Assembly: GCA_963801105.1 (NCBI GenBank)
Contig: CAWDDH010000003.1
Location: forward strand, 3,658,001-3,722,000
Source: JAENVU01 sp963801105
GTDB taxonomy: Bacteria > Actinomycetota > Acidimicrobiia > IMCC26256 > JAENVU01
Direction of reading: 5' to 3'
DNA: 64,000 nt
The translations under genes were made by a program, and so were the position numbers. This document shows, one piece after another, positions 37,673 through 45,098 of this stretch. Position 1 is the stretch's first letter; every line of letters starts with the position of its first letter. The notes below the pieces were generated by a model. The model was given only the letters and a program-made list of their open reading frames with translations, ran no database searches and had not been told where the DNA came from.

Positions 37673-38944
37673 GTGAAGATCCTCCTCATCTCGACCTACG
37701 AGCTCGGCCACCAGCCGCTCGGGGTCGCCGCACCCGCCGGCGCCCTCCGCACCCGGGGCCACGAGGTCCGGGCCCTCGACCTCGCGGTGGACGACTGGGA
37801 TCCGTCGCTCGTCGCCTGGGCCGACCGGGTCGCCGTCTCGGTCCCGATGCACACCGCCACCCGGCTCGCGCACGAGATCGCGGGCCGTATCGACCGACCG
37901 CTCGCGTGCTACGGCCTGTACGCGGGCATGTGCGCCGACGTAGGGGACGCGCTCGTCGGCCGCGATCCGGTCGCCGAGGTGGTGCGCTGGGTCGAGGACG
38001 ATCCCGGGCTGACGGTCACCGGCTCGATCCCCGCCCGGGACCTGCTTCCGGCGCCGGACCGCTACGCGCACCTGATCCGCGACGGGGTGCGCTTCCCGAT
38101 CGCGTACGTCGAGGCGTCCCAGGGCTGCGCCCACCGGTGCCGGCACTGCCCGGTGCCGGTGGTCTACGACGGCCGGATCCGGATCACCGACGTCCCCACC
38201 GTGCTCGCGGACGTCGACGCCCAGGTGGCGCTCGGCGCCCGGCACGTGACCTTCGGCGATCCCGACTTCTTCAACGGGGTCCACCACGCCCGCCGCGTCG
38301 TGGAGGCGGTCCACGCCGCGCACCCCACGCTCACGTTCGACTGCACGGTCAAGGTCGAGCACGTCCTCGCCCAGGCCGAGCTGTGGCCGTGGATGGCCGA
38401 GCACGGCTGCCTGTTCGTGATCAGCGCGTTCGAGTCGGTGTCGGACCGCATCCTGGGGATCCTCGACAAGGGCCACACGGCGGCCGACGGCGCACGGGCC
38501 GTCGGGATCCTGCGTGCGGCAGGCATCGAGCCCCGGCCGACCTGGTTGCCCTTCACGCCCTGGTCCACCGTCGACGACATCCGGGCCATCCTCGAGTTCG
38601 TGGACGAGCACGCTCTGATCGGCAACGTGGACCCGGTGCAGTACTCGATCCGGCTCCTCCTGCCCGCCGGCTCCCTCCTGCTGGGCCACATCGACGACCT
38701 CGGCCCCTGGGACCCGGCCGCGCTGTCGTACCGCTGGTCGTCCCCGCTCGACGGGCTCGCCCGGGCGGTGGCCGAGGTCGTGGAGCAGGGTGGCGAGGAC
38801 CCTCCCGCCGAGGTGTTCGACCGGGTGCGCGCGCTGGTCGACCTGCCGCCGATCACCGCCGGGGGGATCACCGAGGCCCCGCGCCTGTCCGAGTCATGGT
38901 TCTGCTGCGCCGAGCCCACCGCGGGACAACTCGAAGGGCTCTGA
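37673..38944 (+). CDS. CCAEP-tail radical SAM protein
   Basis: 423-aa radical SAM enzyme. Residues 1-110 form a cobalamin-binding-like Rossmann domain (KILLISTYELGHQPLGVAAPAG) without an obvious DxHxxG. The cluster motif is CAHRCRHC (Cx3Cx2C) near residue 152. The C-terminus reads SWFCCAEPTAGQLEGL. The CCAEP tail is the hallmark of what I recall as the CUAEP/CCAEP-tail radical SAM family, where some members have selenocysteine in the second position; here the codon is TGC, cysteine. GTG 37673 is 7 bases after the ATP-grasp stop. The reaction is unknown. Confidence 0.88.
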   Translation: MKILLISTYELGHQPLGVAAPAGALRTRGHEVRALDLAVDDWDPSLVAWADRVAVSVPMHTATRLAHEIAGRIDRPLACYGLYAGMCADVGDALVGRDPVAEVVRWVEDDPGLTVTGSIPARDLLPAPDRYAHLIRDGVRFPIAYVEASQGCAHRCRHCPVPVVYDGRIRITDVPTVLADVDAQVALGARHVTFGDPDFFNGVHHARRVVEAVHAAHPTLTFDCTVKVEHVLAQAELWPWMAEHGCLFVISAFESVSDRILGILDKGHTAADGARAVGILRAAGIEPRPTWLPFTPWSTVDDIRAILEFVDEHALIGNVDPVQYSIRLLLPAGSLLLGHIDDLGPWDPAALSYRWSSPLDGLARAVAEVVEQGGEDPPAEVFDRVRALVDLPPITAGGITEAPRLSESWFCCAEPTAGQLEGL

Positions 38945-38996
38945 CCTCGCCGGGACGGGCGGCCGCCGGAACCTCGCAGGAGCCGGCGGAACCGCC

Positions 38997-39002
38997 TACG
39001 CT
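38997..39002 (+). promoter_or_regulatory. -10 box before the 32-codon ORF
   Basis: TACGCT lies 7 nt before TTG 39010, the leaderless geometry seen at other starts in this window. Confidence 0.3.
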
Positions 39003-39009
39003 GCGCCGG

Positions 39010-39108
39010 TTGCACGGGCACGAAGGGGCCGCGGGCGGAGGCAACGGCAACCCGGGCACCCTCGCGATGCTGTGCTCCAAGTTCGACGGGACGGTCTGCA
39101 CCACCTGA
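39010..39108 (+). CDS. Candidate 32-aa Gly-rich, two-Cys peptide
   Basis: TTG-initiated frame just downstream of the CCAEP radical SAM gene. The peptide has a His/Gly/Asn-rich first half (HGHEGAAGGGNGNPG) and a second half TLAMLCSKFDGTVCTT with two cysteines and four threonines, ending TGA 39106-39108. Support: correct spacing from a -10 box, position after an ATP-grasp/radical SAM pair, and a composition that differs from its surroundings. Against: rare TTG start, short length, and no homologue known to me. A modified-peptide precursor is one possibility, and chance is another. Confidence 0.3.
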   Translation: MHGHEGAAGGGNGNPGTLAMLCSKFDGTVCTT

Positions 39109-39159
39109 ACCTTCAGTTCGGGGACCTCGGAACTCGTCGAACCGTCGTAGGATCGACGC

Positions 39160-39273
39160 ATGGCCAAACCGAAGAAGAAGGGCGACGCCAGCACGCCCGC
39201 AGGTTCACCCGAAGGCCCCCCGGGCAAGAAGCAGCGAGCGAAGGCGCGTCGCAACAGCGGAAAGAAGAAGTAG
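39160..39273 (+). CDS. Small Lys/Arg-rich protein
   Basis: 37-aa very basic peptide, starting MAKPKKKGDAS and ending AKARRNSGKKK. The ATG is 6 nt after TAGGAT (39148-39153), a leaderless-type promoter, which argues that this short frame is expressed. It may bind nucleic acid. No family recognised. Confidence 0.5.
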   Translation: MAKPKKKGDASTPAGSPEGPPGKKQRAKARRNSGKKK

Positions 39274-39326
39274 CCCACCGGCACTGGATTCGAACGACCG
39301 ACGCGTTGGTGAACGCCTTCGGTGCG

Positions 39327-39358
39327 CTGGCCACCGGGCGGTACCGCCCGGTGGCCAG
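39327..39358. repeat. 32-bp perfect palindrome
   Basis: CTGGCCACCGGGCGGT is followed directly by its reverse complement. As RNA it forms a stem of about 14 bp with a 4-nt loop. It lies between the small basic ORF and the TauE/SafE gene. It could be a terminator (without U-tract) or a DNA-binding palindrome. Confidence 0.8.
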
Positions 39359-39447
39359 GGTCACGATCGCGGGCCGCCGCCGGCGATTGAGCGCCGATGC
39401 CCCTGACCGATTGTCCGACCTCGGAAGGCGGGTGCGATGATCGGCCG

Positions 39448-40206
39448 GTGGTGCCCTGGCCGTTTCTGACGCTCGCCGGCGGCGCGGTCGGGCTCGGCTT
39501 GGGGCTCTTCGGCGTCGGCGGGTCCTCGGTCGCGACGCCCATTCTGTCGATGCTCGGCGTGCCGGCCTTGGCGGCGGTCGCCTCGCCGCTCCCGGCGATG
39601 ATCCCGTCGGCGCTCACCGCGGCTCGCCCCTACGTACGCGACGGCACCGCGTGGCCGAAAGCCGCGGGCTGGACCCTGCTCGGCGGAGTGCCGGCCACGA
39701 TCGTCGGGGCGATGCTCTCAAAGGTGGTCGGGTCCACCGCCCTGCTCGGCATGTCGGGACTGGTCCTCGTGATCGTCGGGATCCGGGTGCTGCGGCCGAT
39801 CCACGAGGCCGCCCGGGAGGCGGGCACGGCTCGACGACAGAACCGCCCGCTGCTCGTGGCCGCCGCCGCCGGCGTCGGCCTGTTCACCGGCCTGCTGGCC
39901 AACGGCGGCGGGTTCCTCCTCGTGCCGATGTACCTGCTCATATTCGGACTCGAGATGCGCCAGGCTGTCGGGACGAGCCTGATCGTCATCGCGGTGCTGT
40001 CGATCCCGACGCTCGCGACGCACTGGGCGCTCGGCAACATCGACTGGATCGTGGCCGCGGCGTTCGGCGCAGGACTGCTGCCGGGGGGAGTCCTCGGAAG
40101 TCGACTCGGCCAGCGGGTCGACGGCGCGTCCCTGCGCACTTCCTTCGGCTGGTTCCTGATCGTCTTCGGGACCTTCTTCACCCTCTACCGGGTATTCGGC
40201 GGCTGA
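39448..40206 (+). CDS. TauE/SafE (DUF81) family membrane permease, second copy
   Basis: 252-aa integral membrane protein with about eight TM helices and two half-motifs: GLGLGLFGVGGSSVATP and GLFTGLLANGGGFLLVP. The second glycine motif has NGGG where the copy at 15603 has VGGG. Start uncertain: GTG 39448 puts TM1 at the N-terminus, while ATG 39397 would add 17 polar residues. No ribosome site or -10 box decides it. The sequence is clearly diverged from the 15603 paralogue, so not a recent duplication. Confidence 0.85.
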   Translation: MVPWPFLTLAGGAVGLGLGLFGVGGSSVATPILSMLGVPALAAVASPLPAMIPSALTAARPYVRDGTAWPKAAGWTLLGGVPATIVGAMLSKVVGSTALLGMSGLVLVIVGIRVLRPIHEAAREAGTARRQNRPLLVAAAAGVGLFTGLLANGGGFLLVPMYLLIFGLEMRQAVGTSLIVIAVLSIPTLATHWALGNIDWIVAAAFGAGLLPGGVLGSRLGQRVDGASLRTSFGWFLIVFGTFFTLYRVFGG

Positions 40207-40515
40207 GGCACGAGCGATCGAACCGGCCGACTCCGACCCAACGATCGCGCGGCTCGATCAGCCTCTGTCAGTTCTTCACCTCGGCGGTCGAGCGGCGCGC
40301 CAAATGGAACGGGCAGCGCAGCCGCGCCGCACCCTTGTCCCACGGGAGCGCGGATACAGCTCGGGCCAGGAGCAACCGAGACGCAAGTCGTGCTGCATCG
40401 TCCCCGATCGCGGCGCGAAAAGTCCTGACCGCCGCCTCCAGGGCAGGTCGGTTCCACTTGCCCCTCGGATACGCGGTCGGTACTGTCCGCGACCTGGTCG
40501 GCGGAGGGGGCGGAG
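40207..40515 (+). promoter_or_regulatory. Upstream region and promoter of the FN3 protein gene
   Basis: No convincing gene in these 309 bases. The promoter TTGCCC (40458-40463), 17-nt spacer, TACTGT (40481-40486) precedes ATG 40516, with a GGAGG-containing ribosome site at 40503-40514. The -35 hexamer is identical to that of the other surface protein gene at 7234. From here to about 42720 the sequence is visibly richer in A+T than its surroundings. Confidence 0.55.
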
Positions 40516-42221
40516 ATGACTCGACGCGAGCGGCGTCTTTCCAGACGTACGAGCAACATGCGCAGGTCGCGCCGTCCATTGTCGACGGCGGCCGTCTCAG
40601 TGGCGGTGCTTTCGGTCATCGCGCTGATCACGGTCACCGGATTGGCGACGCTCCGCTCAGGTGCGGCCACACCGCCCTCGCGACCCCGATCTCCCGTGGT
40701 TGTCTCAGGCCCGGCGGTCGGCCAGATCGCCCTCAGCTGGCGCGCACCGTCGAGCCTCGGCGGGTCTCCGATCACGGACTACGGCGTCGAGATCTCACTC
40801 AACGGCGGGACCTCCTGGGGATCGACGATCTGGCTCGGGTCGACAGCCCTGACGGCTTCGAGCGCCGATCACGCGGCCATCCTGTGCACGCAAAGTGGGG
40901 CAGCGAACGTGACCGGGCTCGGTTGCGAATATCGGGTGCTCGCTCGTACATCCGCGGGTGACGGCCCTCCGAGCGCTGTCGTCACCGCGTGGGTGGTTCC
41001 GTCCGCGCCACGATCGGTGACGGCGACGCCCGATACCACCTTCAACCTGGTCACCCTCAGTTGGCTTCGACCAGCTGAGGACGGAGGATTCTCAACGATT
41101 CTGTATCACGTCGAAGCCTCCATGGACGGCTCGCCGTTCCTCGAAGTCGCCAGCGGAACCGACCTCGGTGCGGATGTCCTGTGCACCGGGATCGTTGCAT
41201 GCGAGTATCGAGTGACGGCCTCGAACGGCCAAGGTACGGGAGCCGCGTCGGCCGTCAGAACCGTGGGAACCGCTCCGGGGCCGGTCCGTCGGATCGACGC
41301 ACGTATCCAGTCTTCCGACCTGGGAACGGGCGTCTCGGGCATCGGGCTCACCTTCGACCTTCCGGCGAGCGGGATGCCGGTCGACCAGGTCGAACTCCGC
41401 GGTGCACGATCGCCGCAGGGGCGACGTCTGGGTGCGGAACCAACGCGAACCCAAACATTGGCGATTGGGGCCCTAGCGAGGTCGTCGCTGCACCGCTGCA
41501 GCCGTCGATGACCCTGTCAGAAACCTGCAGCTCCGGGGTCGCGTCGTGCTACTGGCGCGTCCGAGCTGTCAACGTGCGCGGCGGGGCGGGACCGTGGCGG
41601 TCAGTCGACGCGCGACCTTGGGCTCCGATCGTTTCGCTCGTGCCGGCAGCTGGGCCGAACCAGGTCATGATTCTCTTCTCCGGGCCGGCCGAGAGCGGTC
41701 CGGACGGCGCACCGAAGTACTACTCGGCGTTCATCTGCAAGACCTCATGCAACAACGCGTCGAGTTGGGCGGATTCCGGACTGTCGATCCCCTACCCACC
41801 GTCGGGAGCCGCACCTCACCCCGCGGGAACGTTCACCTGCGAGGACGGCCTCGTATGTCAGGTACGCATGCAACTGACCGATGGAAGAGGCGACCACGGA
41901 ATCCTGTCCGAGGCGGCGATCGTGCTGGGCTCCGGCGGTCGAGTACTCAACGTCAACATTGTCGGCTCAGGAAGGGTCGTCTCGAGTCCGGGCGGAGTCG
42001 ACTGCGCGATCAGCTGTGCGGCTGCGTTCCCAGACGGTTCTCTGGTGGGGTTGGTGGCGACGCCGGTACCCGGCGGCACGTTCGTCGGGTGGAGTGGTGA
42101 CTGCTCGGGTGCCGACGGGTGCATCCTGACCATGAACCAGGACCATTCCGTGACCGCGACATTCACGCTCTACCCGAACGCCGGAACCCCGCCGGCAATC
42201 GCGGGCACCGAGCACCCGTAG
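40516..42221 (+). CDS. Secreted fibronectin type III repeat protein with InlB-B-like C-terminus (one frame break)
   Basis: About 568-aa exported protein. Arg-rich n-region, hydrophobic segment STAAVSVAVLSVIALITVTG and cleavage near GAATPP. At least two FN3 domains follow (PRSPVVVSGPAVGQIALSW ... and PRSVTATPDTTFNLVTLSW), with paired cysteines between them. A frame break near 41400 separates DQVELR from CTIAAGATSGCG; coding then continues with a further FN3-like segment. The last part, VNIVGSGRVVSSPGGVDC to GGTFVGWSGDCSGADGC, matches the divergent InlB B-repeat pattern. No anchor motif. Probably extracellular or surface-associated. Lower GC than its neighbours suggests a different origin. Confidence 0.75.
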
Positions 42222-42719
42222 ACCTCCGACGCTTGCTGAGGACGGCGTGCCCCTGGGCGCCCCGCAAACCCGAATCTTGATGACGAAGTTGGCTGCCTCC
42301 TTCCGGTAGAACGGTGGGAGTGAATCCGTCGACACGAGCGGGCGGCGAAATGAGAGACAGCAGAACGATGTTGGAGCGGCCGACCCCAAAGGGTGGTCCA
42401 GGCAGTCGACCTGCGGCGCGGGTTCCCCGCTGTATCGAAGTCGCTCAGGCTCGCGTGATCGAGGCTCTCGTGTCGATCCTGAGTGATGCGCCGCCCATAA
42501 GGCATGCCTTGGTCGATCCACCAGAATCGCATCTCGCGCCCCTGTCACGGTGACACGGTTCTCGGACCTCACCAAGCTCATCGAGCCTCGCGCCGACTCT
42601 AAGTCTGGTTGGATATCGCCGTTCGCTGTGATGGCGGAACGCACTGCCCTCGACGGCCCGAAGATCCGAACGCCAATCGAGTGAGCGTCGGCCTCGTCGG
42701 CCAACGGAACAACGTCGCT
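42222..42719. other. Intergenic region, no gene recognised
   Basis: 498 bases between the convergent FN3 and MMPL genes. Open frames on both strands are short, with unconvincing composition and no start signals. No RNA gene, repeat or insertion sequence end is visible. Lower GC than average. Confidence 0.5.
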
Positions 42720-45098
42720 CTACGGTACCCCCCAGCCCCTCGGAGTTGCCCCGCTCGAGACGTCGGCAAGATCCGAGGCGGCGGCCGGCGCGGGAGCCGG
42801 GACCGCGGGGGTGGCGGTCACGACCATCCCGCCCGCCGGCCCCGCGGCCTGGGGGGTCTCGTGTGACGCGCCCTCCAGATCGAGATGCGGCAGGATGCGG
42901 TCGAGCCACTTCGGGAGCCACCAGGCCGCGGGGCCGAGGAAGCGCATGACCGCGGGAACGAGGAAGAGGCGCACGATCGTGGCGTCGACGAACACGGCCG
43001 CCGCCATACCGACGCCCATCATCTTCACCGTCGGCTGCGGGCTGATCACGAAGCCGAGGAAGACCGAGATCATGATCCCCGCGGCGGCCGTGATGACCCG
43101 CGCCGTCTTCGCGACTCCGACCGCGACCGCCTCGCGTGCGTCTCCGAGTCGGAGGTACTCCTCCCGGATGCGCGAGAGCAGGAACACCTCGTAGTCCATC
43201 GAGAGCCCGAACAGGATCGCGAACATCATCAGTGGGATGAACGCGACGATCGGGATCGCCTGGTGCACTCCGATGAGCTCACGGCCCCAGCCCCACTGGA
43301 ACACGGCCACGATCACGCCGTAGGCCGCGCCGATCGAGAGCAGGTTCATGACCGCGGCCTTGAGCGGAACGAGGAGCGACCGGAACACCACCATCAGCAG
43401 CAAGAACGCACCGGCCACGACGATCCCGATGCACGCGAGGAGGCGGTCCGAGATGCGGTCGGTCACGTCGATCAGCGAGGCGGTCTGCCCGCCGACGAAC
43501 ACCCGGCCGGCGAGCACGGTGCCGGCCGTCGCCCGCGGGATCGTCGTCCGCCGGAGCGTCCGGACGAGCCGTTGGGTCGACACCGCGTTCGGGGCGTGCT
43601 TCGGCGTGACGATCACGATCGCGGCGTTCTTGCTCGGGCTGGGAATCGGTGGGCTCACCCCGTCGACGTCCGGTGCCTTGCCGATTGCGCCGACGAGCTT
43701 CTCCACGGCCGCGAGCTCCGCGCCTTCGGTCGCGGCGGTCGGCGTCGGCAGCGACATCGCGACGAGGAGCGGTGCGTTCGCGCCCTCGCCGAAGCCCTCG
43801 GAGACGAGGTCGTAGGCCCGGCGCTGGGTGAAGGTCGTGGGGACGTTCCCATCGTCGGTGAAGCCGAGGCGCAGATCGAGCAGCGGAGAAGCCAGCACCG
43901 CGAGCAGCAGCACCGAGACCGCGGTGAAGAGACCGGCCCGGTGCGCGACCGCGTGGGCGAAGCGGTACCAGACGCCACCGACGTCCTCCGCGCGCTCCAC
44001 GTTCCGGTGCTTGCGGGTGATGCGCTCGCCCGCGATCGCGAGCACTGCGGGCAGGAGCGTGAGCGCGGCGACGACCATGATCGCCACGTAGAGCCCGGCC
44101 GAATATCCGAGCGTCGCGACGTACGGGATACCCGCGACCGCAAGACCGCACAGCGCCATTGCCACGCAGCACCCGGCGAACAGCGACGCGGCACCGGCGG
44201 TGCCGAGCGAGTGCCCGATGGCCGCGACGTGTGCCATGCCGCTGTCACGGTTCTGGAGGTACCGGCTGACGACGAGCAGCGAGTAGTCGATGCCCACGCC
44301 CAGGCCGATCATCGCACCGAGGATCGGGGCGACCGTCCCGATCGTCATGTGCGACGCGACGAGCATCAGCGTCATCGAGGAGACCCCGACCGCGAGCAGC
44401 GCCACGCCGATCGGGAGCACCGCGGCGAGCAGCGTGCCGAAGAGGAAGAGCAGGATGACCACCGCGGCGACGATCCCGATGAGGTCGGCCGAGTCGGAGC
44501 TCTGCGAGTTCTGGATGTCGACGACCGTGCCGCCGTACTCCACGTCGATCCCGGCCGCGCGGGCCGGCGCGCCGGCGGACTCGAGCGCCTCGAAAGCGCC
44601 CTTGGGCAGATCCGAGAACGAGCCGTGGTAGCTGGCGGTCGCCACTGCGATCCGCCCGTCGGCCGACACCCGCGGCACGGTGCCGAAGGGGTTGGTGACG
44701 TTCGCGACGCCGGGCAGGTCCGACACCGCGGCGAGCACCTTCCCGATCGCGGCGCGATCGGCGGAGTCGGAGAGCGTGCCCGTCCGCGTCGCGAACACGA
44801 TCGACGCCGTCGGGTCCTGCTGGGACGGGAACCGCGTCTCGAGCAGGTTGGTCGCGTCCTGCGAGTTGGTGCCGGGAACGCTGAACACGTCGCGGTAGAC
44901 ATCGTGCAGGTGCGACGCCGGGACGAGCAGCGCCACCACCGCGAGCAGCCATGCGCCGATGACCCACCACCGGCGCCGGGCCATGAAGCGGCCGAGCCGC
45001 TCCAGCCCGCGCGGGCGGGACGCGCCGTCCGGCGGGTCCGATGGGTCTACTGCTGTTGCTGCGCCAACAGGTTGAGTGCCGAGCCCGCTCGGAACCAC
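42720..45098 (-). CDS. MMPL/RND-family transporter
   Basis: 792-aa membrane protein with two RND halves of six TM helices: TM1 in RRRWWVIGAWLLAVVALLVP, first-half motif GLGVGIDYSLLVVSRY, second-half motif GLSMDYEVFLLSRIREEY (the Asp-Tyr pairs carry protons). The C-terminus is a Pro/Ala-rich cytosolic tail. GTG 45098 is chosen because GGAGGAG sits 8 nt upstream, although it lies 52 bases inside the aconitase gene. ATG 44984 would remove the leader before TM1. Relatives export lipids or hydrophobic compounds. Last gene of the GntR-acn-mmpL unit. Confidence 0.9.
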   Translation of the reverse strand: MVPSGLGTQPVGAATAVDPSDPPDGASRPRGLERLGRFMARRRWWVIGAWLLAVVALLVPASHLHDVYRDVFSVPGTNSQDATNLLETRFPSQQDPTASIVFATRTGTLSDSADRAAIGKVLAAVSDLPGVANVTNPFGTVPRVSADGRIAVATASYHGSFSDLPKGAFEALESAGAPARAAGIDVEYGGTVVDIQNSQSSDSADLIGIVAAVVILLFLFGTLLAAVLPIGVALLAVGVSSMTLMLVASHMTIGTVAPILGAMIGLGVGIDYSLLVVSRYLQNRDSGMAHVAAIGHSLGTAGAASLFAGCCVAMALCGLAVAGIPYVATLGYSAGLYVAIMVVAALTLLPAVLAIAGERITRKHRNVERAEDVGGVWYRFAHAVAHRAGLFTAVSVLLLAVLASPLLDLRLGFTDDGNVPTTFTQRRAYDLVSEGFGEGANAPLLVAMSLPTPTAATEGAELAAVEKLVGAIGKAPDVDGVSPPIPSPSKNAAIVIVTPKHAPNAVSTQRLVRTLRRTTIPRATAGTVLAGRVFVGGQTASLIDVTDRISDRLLACIGIVVAGAFLLLMVVFRSLLVPLKAAVMNLLSIGAAYGVIVAVFQWGWGRELIGVHQAIPIVAFIPLMMFAILFGLSMDYEVFLLSRIREEYLRLGDAREAVAVGVAKTARVITAAAGIMISVFLGFVISPQPTVKMMGVGMAAAVFVDATIVRLFLVPAVMRFLGPAAWWLPKWLDRILPHLDLEGASHETPQAAGPAGGMVVTATPAVPAPAPAAASDLADVSSGATPRGWGVP

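Noticed and set aside
38896..38944. Selenocysteine in the CCAEP tail of the radical SAM protein
   Set aside because: The second position is a TGC cysteine codon, not TGA, and no SECIS-like hairpin is needed.
39275..39360. A complete tRNA gene on the minus strand
   Set aside because: Only a T-loop and acceptor-like 3' end can be made out; the T-stem, anticodon arm with a 7-nt loop and matching 5' acceptor are missing.
42170..42704. Minus-strand frames in the gap between the FN3 and MMPL genes
   Set aside because: No ribosome site, promoter spacing, hydrophobic segment or recognisable motif, and they extend antisense into the FN3 gene.
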